DNA of 64,000 nucleotides from Cryptosporidium bovis (lineage: Eukaryota; Apicomplexa; Conoidasida; Eucoccidiorida; Cryptosporidiidae): positions 62,001 through 126,000 of the forward strand of contig VHIT02000036.1 of NCBI GenBank assembly GCA_009768925.2. Direction: 5' to 3'. This document shows positions 39,736 through 48,797 of the stretch, piece after piece. Under the pieces are notes generated by a model, which was given only the letters and a program-made list of their open reading frames with translations, had not been told where the DNA came from and made no database searches. How positions within the stretch are numbered: position 1 is the stretch's first letter; each line of letters opens with the position of its first letter. The translations under genes and the position numbers were made by a program.

Positions 39736-41634
39736 ATGAAGGATTTATTAAATTCTGAAGATGAGTCGGATTATGTTGATGACTGCAATAAAGATTCATT
39801 AACAATAAATCAAGAATACAAGAGGAAGTACGATGAAAGAAAGAGGAAGGAGGCTCTTTCAAGGGCAAAAGAGCTCTTAAAGAATAATGAAAATCTAGAT
39901 GTTTCATCAGACAATACAAGCAGTAGTTCATCTGAAGATGAAGATTCAGACGCTGAGTTACTTGATTTTAAAACACAAAGCAAGATACTCAATACTCTCA
40001 GTTTGATCAAGGAGAAAAACCCATCTATATACGATAAATCTCATATAATTTTCCCAGAATCTGATGAAGATAATGAAGAAGATGAGAGCGAAGAAAAGAG
40101 CAAGAAAATAAAACCAATGACATACAGAGATTATGAGAGAAAAGTGCTGTTAGATTCACAGATGAACGATGATAAAATGAGTGAAAGTGAGAAAGAAAAC
40201 GAACTAAAGGGTAGTAAAAATGGTAGATCAAAAAAAATAGGCTATGACAAGGAACAAGAAGAATTAAGAAGAGCATTTATAGAAGCATCAAACAAATATG
40301 ATGATAATGATGACGATGGTTCGGAAACATTTGTTAAAAAGGACAAAACAAAGGAGGAATTAGAGGAAGAAGAGAAAAGTTTCAGAACGTTCTTGTTAAA
40401 TAATACAAATGAAAATCCAATGGAATCATTAAATAGATATTGGGGCCCGGAGGAGGAATTGGATGAGAATGAAAAATTTTTAAGAAACTATATACTAAAT
40501 CAAGAGTGGAAGGAAAATAAAATCCATACGAGGATTAATGATGCCGAAGGTGATTCACTTAGTGTTCAATTAGATTTAGATGAAATAAATGAGGAGGAAG
40601 ACGAACAGCATTTGGAACTTTCAAATGAATTTGAGAGTATATACAATTTTAGATATGAAGAACCGAATATAGGTCAACAGATTCAGGGTTACTCCAGAAA
40701 CATATCATCATTAAGAAGACAAGATGACCGTAGAAAACTGAAAAGAAAAGAGAAAAAAGAAAGGAAAGCGGAAGAAAAGCTTAGATTAAAAGAGGAAGTA
40801 AAAATGTTAAAGAGTTTAAAAAAGAAGGAAATAATGGAAAAACTTGCTAAAATCCAGAAAATATCCGGTAATAATAAAATCACAAGTGAGAGTATTGATT
40901 TGGAAGGAGAATTTGACTCTGAAAAACACGATAAATATATGGAAAATATATTTAACGATGAATATAATAACGATAGTGAGAATCTTACTTTAAATGAAAT
41001 ACTTGATGAAACAAAGGATGAACTGGATTCTTTATGCAGTGGAAAGCTTGAAGAAGATACTCATGAAGATCACGAAGAATGGTGGCAGTGTGATGTATGT
41101 TTAAAAGAAATACAACCAAATAAGAAAAAATTTGATTGTACTGTATGTGAAAACTATACTCTTTGTAAATCTTGTTGTAGAAATGTTGAGCATGAGCATC
41201 CTTTAGCTAAAGGTAGGGTCCCCGAGAGAGCATGTAATAATAATGTAAATAATGGTGCATTTAATTTTAAATATGGTAATAACGAGGATATAAACAAATT
41301 GTTGGATGAATATTACGGTCTAGATTTTGAGGATATACTTGATAGTGGTAAACTTCAGGTTAGATTCAAGTATACAAATGTAGATAAAGAGGACTACGGT
41401 CTTAAAGTCGAAGACATTCTTTCAATGGATGATAAAGAATTAAATCAACACGTATCCTTGAAGAAATTAGCACCATATAGAACCGATAAGGTAAAATTAA
41501 AATATATAAGAAATAGAAGTTTAAATAAAAATAAGAGTTTTTCAAAAATACTAAATAAAAATAGCAAGAGAAAAAGCGATAAACAAAATTCTGGAGATCA
41601 AATAAACAAGCATCGTCTCGAGGCTTACTATTAA
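39736..41634 (+). CDS. KRI1: KRI1 ribosome assembly factor with a ZZ-like zinc finger
   Basis: Kri1 is a nucleolar protein needed for 40S subunit formation and 18S rRNA processing, together with Krr1. The 632-residue protein is acidic in its N-terminal half (DESDYVDD, SSSSSEDEDSDAE). It contains the family blocks TYRDYERKVLLD, EEKSFRTFLLN..FLRNYILNQEW, and a Lys-rich coiled coil near 330-380. The C-terminal KRI1 block reads LLDEYYGLDFEDI..VRFKYTNV..DYGLKVEDILSMDDKELNQHVSLKKLAPYR. Between these, at about 450-490, WWQCDVCLKEI..FDCTVCENYTLCKSCC..HEH has the C-x2-C..C-x2-C..C-x2-C..H-x-H spacing of a ZZ-type zinc finger, which I do not recall from human Kri1. It ends with a basic tail. First ATG used. 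Confidence 0.88.
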   Translation: MKDLLNSEDESDYVDDCNKDSLTINQEYKRKYDERKRKEALSRAKELLKNNENLDVSSDNTSSSSSEDEDSDAELLDFKTQSKILNTLSLIKEKNPSIYDKSHIIFPESDEDNEEDESEEKSKKIKPMTYRDYERKVLLDSQMNDDKMSESEKENELKGSKNGRSKKIGYDKEQEELRRAFIEASNKYDDNDDDGSETFVKKDKTKEELEEEEKSFRTFLLNNTNENPMESLNRYWGPEEELDENEKFLRNYILNQEWKENKIHTRINDAEGDSLSVQLDLDEINEEEDEQHLELSNEFESIYNFRYEEPNIGQQIQGYSRNISSLRRQDDRRKLKRKEKKERKAEEKLRLKEEVKMLKSLKKKEIMEKLAKIQKISGNNKITSESIDLEGEFDSEKHDKYMENIFNDEYNNDSENLTLNEILDETKDELDSLCSGKLEEDTHEDHEEWWQCDVCLKEIQPNKKKFDCTVCENYTLCKSCCRNVEHEHPLAKGRVPERACNNNVNNGAFNFKYGNNEDINKLLDEYYGLDFEDILDSGKLQVRFKYTNVDKEDYGLKVEDILSMDDKELNQHVSLKKLAPYRTDKVKLKYIRNRSLNKNKSFSKILNKNSKRKSDKQNSGDQINKHRLEAYY

Positions 41635-41898
41635 TTCTATTATATTACTCGTACTATAATTCATTATTGTTACTATATAATTTTTATTGTTACCGTTATT
41701 ATTAGTATTGTTAATGTTCTTTTTTCTTTGCTCCATAATTTTAAATGTGTATTAATATTACATTTCCTATTATCACTGTATTGTTTTACTATATAATTTT
41801 ACATTGATGAGGGTCACACTTGATTCAAATTTGTTGTATTTATCTACTCTTGTTTAATTAATGTCATTATTAGTGTTATCTAAATATTGCCATTTTAA
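41635..41898. other. Short convergent spacer
   Basis: Holds the 3' flanks of KRI1 and of the minus-strand secreted paralogue. A+T-rich with repeated TTATT/ATTATTG; nothing recognised. Confidence 0.4.
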
Positions 41899-43005
41899 TT
41901 AAATAACGTTTTCACCATTAACTGTAATTTTTGGATTAAAACCAAGTGAATCCTTAACAACAACATGTTGTGTTCCTCTTGACTGTAACCAGTTAATCAC
42001 GTTAGACTGGACCTTATTGGACATTTGCAGTTGCCTTTTTGCTATTTGCTCAACCCATCTAAATTAAGAGTTAGTAAAAAAAAGTTCAGGCACATCATAT
42101 TTGTGGTAATATTTGTTTCTCTCTTTATCTTTCGTTTCTCTTTTGCACACCACTTAATTCAATCTTAAACTTACCTTAGGTCTTTTGTGGTCAAGGCTGG
42201 AATGCCCAAAGAAGAATCAGTCATGCCAGTATTTTCAATGTCTTTTGTCAACTTTGAGAATGAAATACCACTATTCTTGCAAAATACCTATTTTGTTTAA
42301 ATTTGAGTTGAGAGAATCAAACTGATATATATAATTAAATATCAAACTTACAGCTTCAGTTATTTTATTCATCATTTCGTTCCTACTTTCGTCCGATTTA
42401 GCACACATTACAATGGGATTACCTTCATAATACATTCTGAAACACTTTCTGCTATTTTGAACAGACTCCAGTGGTGCCTCAATTTTATCTAAAGAATAAT
42501 TTCTAATGAGAGTTTCTGGATTTTTAATGTCTGTCATAAATAATAAATCATTCTTCGTTATTTTAAAGCCTAATAAATCAACATCGAAAATGTTCTTTGG
42601 ATCTAATGCCAATGATAATTCTCCAGAAATCATAACTGAGCATGCAGGTTCTCTTGTATTCGCTACAACAGGCATACTACTAACTGCTTCTTTTTGCTTA
42701 AGTCTGTTATGAGCAGCATCATTCATTCCCTTTTGATAAACTGACATTGCTGATGAAACCGCTTCCTCGTATAACTTTTCAGAGTCACTCGCATTTATTT
42801 GTGATATTCCTTCACCTATTACTGATTCTGGTTCTACATTTGAACCTATAATTTTTCTTGCAGTTTGTATTAATGTTGATATTGTTCCTGGGAGAAATTG
42901 GGGTTCAACCAATGCAAGACCTGATGTAGATCTGGTTAATCTTCCATAAACCAATCCACTTGTTGCTATCAAAGACAATAATTTAAGAAATATTAGTTTT
43001 CTCAT
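41899..43005 (-). CDS. Secreted protein with a PH-like fold, three exons (paralogue A)
   Basis: Exons on the minus strand: 43005-42352, 42287-42175 and 42058-41899; introns of 64 and 116 bases, both GT..AG. The product has 308 aa. A signal peptide is clear (MRKLIFLKLLSLIATSGLVYG). After an Ala/Ser-rich helical region comes a beta-rich stretch from about 121 (ACSVMISGELSLAL) ending KCFRMYYEGNPIVMCAKSDESRNEMMNKITEAVFCKNSG. Its last strand plus amphipathic helix look like the end of a pleckstrin-homology fold. The end reads TQHVVVKDSLGFNPKITVNGENVI. The same elements recur in the head-to-head neighbour at 43437-44708 (CFAFKYHG..VICASGKDSQSAWINAITEAWFCRNLG). Being secreted with a PH-like module suggests a role at host or vacuole membranes, but that is a guess. 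No family name is given. Confidence 0.82.
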
Positions 43006-43436
43006 TTTTTAAATATTAGCTGCTAATCCAAAATAGAATGTTATTATACTCTCAAATTATTTCTTACAAATAGAGAATAACAGTTTACTTCCCCTTTTAT
43101 CTATGTTATTCCTTCTTTTTATTCCTATTTTATAATTTACATGCACTTTTATGACAAAAATATCAAATACGGATGTTTATGCATGCATTTTTCTGATACA
43201 TGCCCACATAAATAAAACAATTTGCATGCACAATAAATACCGGTATAGATTACTTTTAATATGGAAATACATGTATGTGCATGTGAATTGCTTTTTAATT
43301 TTAAAATTGGTTTAAATTAACTCATTAAATCGTGATTTTCCTCTTTTTTAAATTAAATAAATATCTTTTTTATTTTCGTCTATCATTTAATTTTTATTAC
43401 TATTTATAAAGAAAATCAGAATAAAAATCAATAAAT
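43006..43436. other. Shared divergent promoter of the secreted PH-like pair
   Basis: 431 bases between two genes transcribed away from each other. It has two exact TGCATGCA palindromes (43180-43187 and 43223-43230), the GCATG-rich CATGTATGTGCATGTG at about 43270-43285, and ACATGCACTT at 43140. This density is higher than in other spacers here. Confidence 0.6.
43180..43230. promoter_or_regulatory. Two TGCATGCA sites, probable AP2 binding sites
   Basis: TGCATGCA at 43180-43187 and 43223-43230. The AP2-domain protein PF14_0633 of Plasmodium falciparum and its C. parvum orthologue cgd2_3490 were reported to bind this sequence. Two copies 43 bases apart (start to start) in one divergent promoter suggest shared control of both secreted genes. 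Confidence 0.6.
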
Positions 43437-44708
43437 ATGGTTAAAATGTTAAATATGAAAAAAGCACTATTTGTTATTGGCTGCATAGGTCTAAGCAACG
43501 CCTTGACTGTATTTCACTTAACTAACCCTTATGACATGTTGCAAGGCTTAAGTCATGAGAATTTGGATTTAAAAGGAAAACCTGTTTCTCATAGAACTTT
43601 AGCATTTATTCAAAAAAAAGTGAAGGGATATTCTTCAAAAAAAAATAGTGCTAGTGAAGCAATAGATGGCCTAAGTTCAGTTACCGGTGTTAACTTCAAG
43701 ACTACCCCCCTTTCACAAGAGGCATTTAAATTGCAAAGTAACACTCTTTTCTCCCAAGCTGAAAATAAAAGAAAAGTAGCCAAGTATTTACAAGAGCAAA
43801 GTGGAATGACTGAGAGTGAGCTTACAAAAGTTGAAGTTGATGCAAATAAGAGTCCTGAAAAGGAAGCTGCTATAACAAATATGAAAAGAGCGAAAGTTCT
43901 ATTGGCTCAGGCGTATATACTAGAAGGTAAGTATCACATATATGAATATACCTCTTTTTTCAAACAATTACAAACAAATCTTTAAATTGAATCATTTTAG
44001 AGGAAGCCAAAAGAATGCAATTGGCCGCAGAAAGGAGTGGAAACAATGAAAGTTTTAAATGTGATATTCTTAAAATTGGTCCTCTTGCTTTCGCACCAAA
44101 TAGTGAAGAGATAACAGATATAATGGACGGTTCTTTAGGTTTATTAAACGGAAATATGTTATCTATTTACTACAATTCAGTAAGTTTGTTATTTTAATAT
44201 GAACGTTTCAAATAACCATTATTTCAGATTCCAAAAGAGTCATTTTCATTAGAAAGCATTGAAATGCCAGTTTACAATGTAGATGCAGCTCCGGGGTGTT
44301 TCGCATTCAAGTATCATGGTACTGAACAGGTGATTTGTGCATCAGGAAAGGACAGTCAATCTGCCTGGATCAATGCAATTACTGAAGCATGGTTTTGTAG
44401 AAATTTAGGTCTTGCAGGAACATTACCAACTACTAATAAGTCTCAAGGTAAGTCTATCGATTAAAAAATAGGTGCGAGTAATCAAATTTTTAATTGATTT
44501 TGTAGATAAAGAAAAAACCGAAGAAAATAAGGAAGGGGATGATGAAGAGGATGATGATAATGAAGACGAGGAAAATGAGAATAGTGAGGATGAGAAGAAA
44601 GAAGCGAAGAGTACAGAAAATAAAAAACCAACAAGATATACGAGATCATCAGTAAAAACCTTTACTGTCGAGTTGGAGGATGGCAAACCAAAAATAACAC
44701 AGAATTAA
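43437..44708 (+). CDS. Secreted protein with a PH-like fold, four exons (paralogue B)
   Basis: Exons: 43437-43926, 44001-44179, 44228-44447 and 44506-44708; introns of 74, 48 and 58 bases, all GT..AG and in frame, giving 363 aa. Three in-frame ATGs are close together (MVKMLNMKKALFVIGCIGLSNA); all leave a signal peptide. Residues about 25-160 are helical and Lys/Glu-rich. A beta region runs from about 178 (FKCDILKIGPLAFAP) and ends in CFAFKYHGTEQVICASGKDSQSAWINAITEAWFCRNLG, matching the neighbour on the other strand residue for residue at several key places. A very acidic run (EEDDDNEDEENENSEDE) precedes the basic KPTRYTRSSVKTFTVELEDGKPKI tail. One intron boundary differs from the neighbour, so the pair is old. 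Function unknown. Confidence 0.82.
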
Positions 44709-45088
44709 GTACTTTAGACAATATTTTACCTTAAATAATTGTGATTCGTATAATCACAATGAAAAATTTTGAAGTAAATGTAGTGATGATGATTATAAAA
44801 TAGAGAATTTTTAAGGAAATATAATAATCACTATTTAATTGTAGTTAAATTCTCGTATAATTTAAACAAAGAGTGCAACAATATTATCGATTTTTTTGCA
44901 TACGAGTCATCAATTAAGGCTAATATAAAGGTTAAACAGAATAATGTGCCAATTTACTTTCATTGTGTTTTAATTATAAATGTATATGTGAATACAAATA
45001 ATATGTATGTATCATTTACAATACCTGAATTGCTACTACCAAAATATAAATATAACAGTTTCACTGCATAATTATTATAAAATATATA
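44709..45088. other. Convergent spacer
   Basis: 3' flanks of the secreted gene and of the orphan at 45089-45736. A+T-rich; no gene recognised. Confidence 0.4.
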
Positions 45089-45736
45089 CTATTCACTTTC
45101 ATCAGTTCCTATTTTCATATTTGCTAATTGTTGTAAAGCAATCGCATCCGAAATGGACATACTGCCAAATCTCACAGGAGTTATTGAACTAGATCCTTGC
45201 CTTCTATATGAATCAGAAAAATCGTAACTTGTTTCGGGGTTACCTCTATGATTAGTAATATCTGTTTTAGATTTCCTTTCAAGTGTTATACTTCCACTTT
45301 CATCATAACTCGTTAAATCATTTTCCTGTTTAACTCCCTTCCTAAATTTGGATACGGCAGAAAGCTGAGCTCTTATATGTTGCAGCGTAACTCTCCTTCT
45401 AGATACCATAGCAGCTAAACGAGCTCTTTGTTTGTAAGCATCAACAACTTCTTCCTTCGAGTGTGATAGTGATTGTTGTCTAATTAAATAAGAACGCTCT
45501 ATTGCCCCTTTTAAACCACCCGAATTACTAAATGTCAAAGATCTAAGCAACGATCCTGTGTTTTGGTGGATTATTTGTCTTGTTTCCTCAGGAAGTTCTG
45601 ATTCATCGAATTCAATGTTGGCTTTAAAAGGTGCCAATTTTTCCGATAATTCATCACCAGAAGAAAGAGAAGCCGTTCTAGAGGAATCGTTTACAAATCT
45701 ACTCTCCTCTAAAGGTACATCTTTACCATTATTCAT
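45089..45736 (-). CDS. Orphan 215-residue protein
   Basis: I do not recognise this protein. The frame is complete with an ATG (MNNGKDVPLEESRF) and reasonable composition. It has no signal peptide or membrane helix. The first 60 residues are acidic/Ser-rich. Residues 75-135 look like one basic amphipathic helix pair (AIERSYLIRQQSLSH..VDAYKQRARLAAMVSRRRVTLQHIRAQLSAVSKFR), which could be a coiled coil or RNA-binding helix. The tail is Ser-rich (SYDFSDSYRRQGSSSITPVRFGSMSISDAIALQQLA). It sits next to the U3 gene on the same strand. No function is proposed. Confidence 0.7.
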   Translation of the reverse strand: MNNGKDVPLEESRFVNDSSRTASLSSGDELSEKLAPFKANIEFDESELPEETRQIIHQNTGSLLRSLTFSNSGGLKGAIERSYLIRQQSLSHSKEEVVDAYKQRARLAAMVSRRRVTLQHIRAQLSAVSKFRKGVKQENDLTSYDESGSITLERKSKTDITNHRGNPETSYDFSDSYRRQGSSSITPVRFGSMSISDAIALQQLANMKIGTDESE

Positions 45737-46192
45737 TTACGTTGATTTATATCTATTATTACACAATTAATACAAACTAACTTTTAACTGTATCTACAAA
45801 TCACTTATTCAAAAACATGTAGAAAAAAAAGTGACGAATTCAGTACAGTATTTCTGCCTTTCAATGCATTCAACAGCTTCACGGATTTTCACTTGCCACT
45901 TAACCTTTTCTTTGTTCAAGAAACAGTGATTAGCAGCAAAACACCACCTCTGAGCTGTCGCACTTCAATAATACCGTGCTCACACGCAACACCTTCAGTA
46001 ATCGAATCACTATCAAAAGCCTCGAATCCGACCGAACACCGCGCCACAGGTAGCCAGGGTACCAGCACAAGTCATTTCGGTATCCCAAGCGGCGCCGGCG
46101 CCCGCACCAGATATCTACAACAAACGCGCCAAGACAGTACAAAATCAAACAACAAAACCAAAAGGGGTTAAGATAGCCGTTCAGAATCATCC
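45737..46192. other. G+C-rich non-coding stretch downstream of the U3 gene
   Basis: From about 45890 to 46140 the sequence is clearly richer in G+C than the window average and has no sensible frame. It holds the palindrome GGCGCCGGCGCC (46091-46102) and a local stem-rich part around 46040-46080. It could be an extension of the U3 transcript, a second RNA gene, or a 5' leader of the orphan gene. I cannot choose between them. Confidence 0.45.
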
Positions 46193-46450
46193 ACACCGAT
46201 CAGAGTCCAACCCGAGGATCTCTGTAGGGTCATCAATACCGTGAAACAACACATAATCGTTATGACAGAGAGACACGCAGCCCGAGGACGCGAATCTACA
46301 ACTGCACATAAGACTGGGTGTGACAGGCCAAGCTTCCCGTTTCCGGTGAGATGGATAACTCATCTTCACGGACAGAGGTGTTGTCAAGAGCTGTAGCCCA
46401 ATACGTTTCGGATTCACTATAGAAATGATCCCGTTCGAGTACAGTCGACG
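46193..46450 (-). ncRNA. U3: U3 small nucleolar RNA (SSU processome), ends approximate
   Basis: U3 guides the first cuts of the pre-rRNA and folding of 18S rRNA. On the minus strand GGGATCATTTCTATAGT (46432-46416) is identical to eukaryotic U3 box A, 17 of 17. Before it, GACTGTACT (46446-46438) resembles the 5'-end sequence GACTATACT of human U3. CGTGAAG (46370-46364) matches box B, and ATTGATGACCC, with TGATGA at 46235-46230, matches box C. CTGA at 46203-46200 is a candidate box D, though TTCTGAACGG just beyond is an alternative. Distances are shorter than in human U3 (217 nt) but the order A, B, C, D is kept. The 5' end is placed a few bases before GACTG; the 3' end could lie at 46160-46200. 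Fibrillarin, a core U3 protein, is encoded 0.7 kb away. Confidence 0.82.
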
Positions 46451-47108
46451 GCGTGTCTAACCAACCGGAATTACAACTAGGTAACTTAACACATTTCTAT
46501 GATGGTTCTCAAATAACCACAATACGCATAGCAGGTACCGCTGACAAACAAAACAGAGCAACAAGCAAGGCGCCTAATTCTAAATGCACGTCTTTTAAAT
46601 AGAAAAGGTCAAGGAGAAAAGAAGCCGCTTAATACCTTGAAAAAAAGTCAATATTCGTGCTCATTCAAAAAATTATCGAGATATGATTATTAATATTTCA
46701 GTAACTCGCTGAAATGCTTGGCTTTTCTATTTCCTATTGCGACATTGACTATCAATGAGCCAAAATAACTATTATTTGACTTTTAATCACTTGAAAATTT
46801 GTGATGTGGTACGTACTTTTACATGAAAAACTGAAAATAAAATAATAAAATGTATTTTATTGTCCCACTGTCACTATGTACATTTATTTTTACTTTTCTA
46901 TATAAACTTTATAAATTTAATTTCTCATTTTGACTCCAGTCAAATTTACAGCAGTCTCATAAGAATAAATGAACGTGTTAACTTGTCAATTTGGTATTGT
47001 CTATTTAGTTTTTTTTTTTTACACTTGTCCATCTTTGTTTTGTATAACTTTATATAATCTATTTATTTGTTATATTGTTATAACTGTTTCATTATAGTGG
47101 ATATAATA
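46451..47108. other. Upstream flank of U3 and 3' flank of fibrillarin
   Basis: The promoter of the U3 gene must lie here (minus direction, from 46450 up). A G+C-richer part at about 46440-46560 includes GGCGTGTCTAACCAACCGG and GCAGGTACCGC. No coding frame seen. The far part is A+T-rich. Confidence 0.45.
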
Positions 47109-48005
47109 TTACTCTTTCTTTTTAATCGGACGGTAAACGCCAATTACAACAGCATGGTCTCTGTGATAAGGCTCTAAAGTTAGTTGCTCTTTAGGTTTAC
47201 ATTTTTCAGCTCTCAATTTATCAACTTCAGAAGCAAATACAGCTTCAGGCTTAGCAGTTGAATCTACGCAACTAGCCTTAATTGATATAATAAAATAGCC
47301 ATTATTCTTTAAGAAAAGGCCTGCATTCAAGGCAACAATACGAGCTTGATCTGGTTGAGCAACGTCAGAGAAGATGACATCTACCATGGGAACAAGCATT
47401 CTATATTTTTGAGGCGTCCTAGCGTCCTCAACGATAGGAACAATATTTTGTCGTCTTTTTGCCATATCTGTTAAGTCTCTACCAGATCTGTGACTAAATT
47501 CTACTGCATAAACACTTCCTTCTGGGCCAACCATATCAGAGACATGGGAAACTGTGGTGCCATTGGCAGCTCCCAAATATAAGACTTTAGCACCAGGTTT
47601 AATCGGCATATTAGCAACACCACCAATAATAGTAGCTCCTAATTTTGATCTAAAAGGATTCCATACTCTATACTCTATCTTTTCATTAGTCTCTGAGTTA
47701 ACCGATTCTATTCTTTTTTCACCATAGACAGAAACCCCAGGCACCATATTTTTTGTTACAAGAGCATCGCTCTTTCCTTTTGCCATAAATACGCCCTCGT
47801 GTCTATGAGGAACTATTACTACCTTGGAACCACCCTTCATCCCTACTCCTTTACCTCCTTTACCTCCTCTTCCTCCTCTTCCACCTCTTCCTCCTGGGCT
47901 CCTTCCTCCACCTCTACCTCCACCTGGGCTCCTTCCACCTCCACCTGGGCTCCTTCCTCCACCTCCTCTTCCTCTACCTCCAAACGGACTTCCTCTAGAG
48001 CTCAT
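47109..48005 (-). CDS. NOP1: Fibrillarin (Nop1), box C/D snoRNP methyltransferase
   Basis: Fibrillarin is the 2'-O-methyltransferase of box C/D snoRNPs, also present in the U3 snoRNP. The 298-residue protein has a Gly/Arg/Ser/Pro GAR domain (1-55, repeated GGRSPGG) and the methyltransferase fold. Motif I is [20 protein letters not shown]. It continues with [54 protein letters not shown], and [19 protein letters not shown]. All catalytic parts are intact. The GAR part is encoded by short tandem repeats (CCTCCACCTGGGCTCCTTC class, 47880-47990). Divergent from the USP gene at 48798. Start ATG clear, no introns. Confidence 0.97.
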   Translation of the reverse strand: MSSRGSPFGGRGRGGGGRSPGGGGRSPGGGRGGGRSPGGRGGRGGRGGKGGKGVGMKGGSKVVIVPHRHEGVFMAKGKSDALVTKNMVPGVSVYGEKRIESVNSETNEKIEYRVWNPFRSKLGATIIGGVANMPIKPGAKVLYLGAANGTTVSHVSDMVGPEGSVYAVEFSHRSGRDLTDMAKRRQNIVPIVEDARTPQKYRMLVPMVDVIFSDVAQPDQARIVALNAGLFLKNNGYFIISIKASCVDSTAKPEAVFASEVDKLRAEKCKPKEQLTLEPYHRDHAVVIGVYRPIKKKE

Positions 48006-48797
48006 AGTTATTTATATTACTCTTTTTCTTAGTTCTCAAAAAGAGCTAATTTCACAAAATAATATACCCCTTTCTGTCACTTTTTTCTTATTTATTCTAT
48101 TACTCTGTCAAGTCCTGACTTCACGAACCCTTTATTATATTTATTGACCACAAATAAGCGGCAACAGACTTCGGTTTGGCGGTATATGGCTGTCTCCGTG
48201 TATTATATTATTAACAGTCTCTTAAGTAATAGCAGATTAATAGACAATCCAAACTAAAAATGTTTCCTTTTAAGTGGAATTCAAGAAAATAAGATCTGTT
48301 CTCACTGTTTCTCACTCCTTTTCTGATTACTCCTTTTTTGTTCTATAATTTATTCTCGTGACTGTCACTTTTAAGATTTTAGTTGGCGCCTGTCGAAAAG
48401 AAGCCGTTTTAAATAAAGTATTGAATTACGTGCCCCAAAGTTTCTTTTGTTTTATGTATGGCTTTTTCTGTAAAAAAAGCTCAATAAGGGGAGTCTGTAG
48501 ATTCGTTAAGTGAAAAATTGTCATAGATCATTTTCATAATATTTTTTCCCTCTCATTGGAGTTTCTGTATTACATAAGATACTGTTGTTTAGGCGGTAAA
48601 TAGTGAATCTATGATGATTATTGTAGGAGTAAATTTAGATTTTATGGTCATAATACAGTAAGAGGAAAAATAGATAAATGGTTGTGATTTGAAACTGAGA
48701 AAAGTGAAAGATGTTTCTTTGTGTAGAAAATATTAGAATTTTTTGAGCATAAACAGAAATATTTGGTAATTTATTAATTATAAATAATAAAGAAATT
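48006..48797. other. Divergent promoter of fibrillarin and the USP gene
   Basis: Three E2F-like elements: TTTGGCGGTATA at 48175-48186, TTGGCGCC at 48383-48390 and AGGCGGTAAA at 48591-48600. This is the densest such cluster in the window. No extra gene seen. Confidence 0.55.
48175..48390. promoter_or_regulatory. E2F-like cluster between fibrillarin and USP36-like genes
   Basis: TTTGGCGGTATA (48175-48186) and TTGGCGCC (48383-48390) are about 200 bases apart in the shared upstream region; a third, AGGCGGTAAA, follows at 48591. Directly visible; effect is inferred. Confidence 0.5.

Noticed and set aside
46320-46360. CACCGGAAACGGGAAGC as SRP RNA helix 8
   Set aside because: The GNAR-type tetraloop is there but the AGCAGG that must follow is missing, and the sequence belongs to U3 by its other boxes.
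45893-46417. Three open frames over the U3 island on both strands
   Set aside because: They exist because the island is G+C-rich with few stop codons; the region carries U3 box A, B and C, and the encoded peptides look like no protein.
46431-46446. GTTCGAGTAC as a tRNA T-loop
   Set aside because: The flanking five-base arms do not pair, no tRNA body is present, and the site is the start of U3. I found no tRNA gene in the window.
47824-48147. Pro/Leu-rich plus-strand frame opposite fibrillarin
   Set aside because: It is the antisense of the Gly/Arg repeat DNA of fibrillarin.
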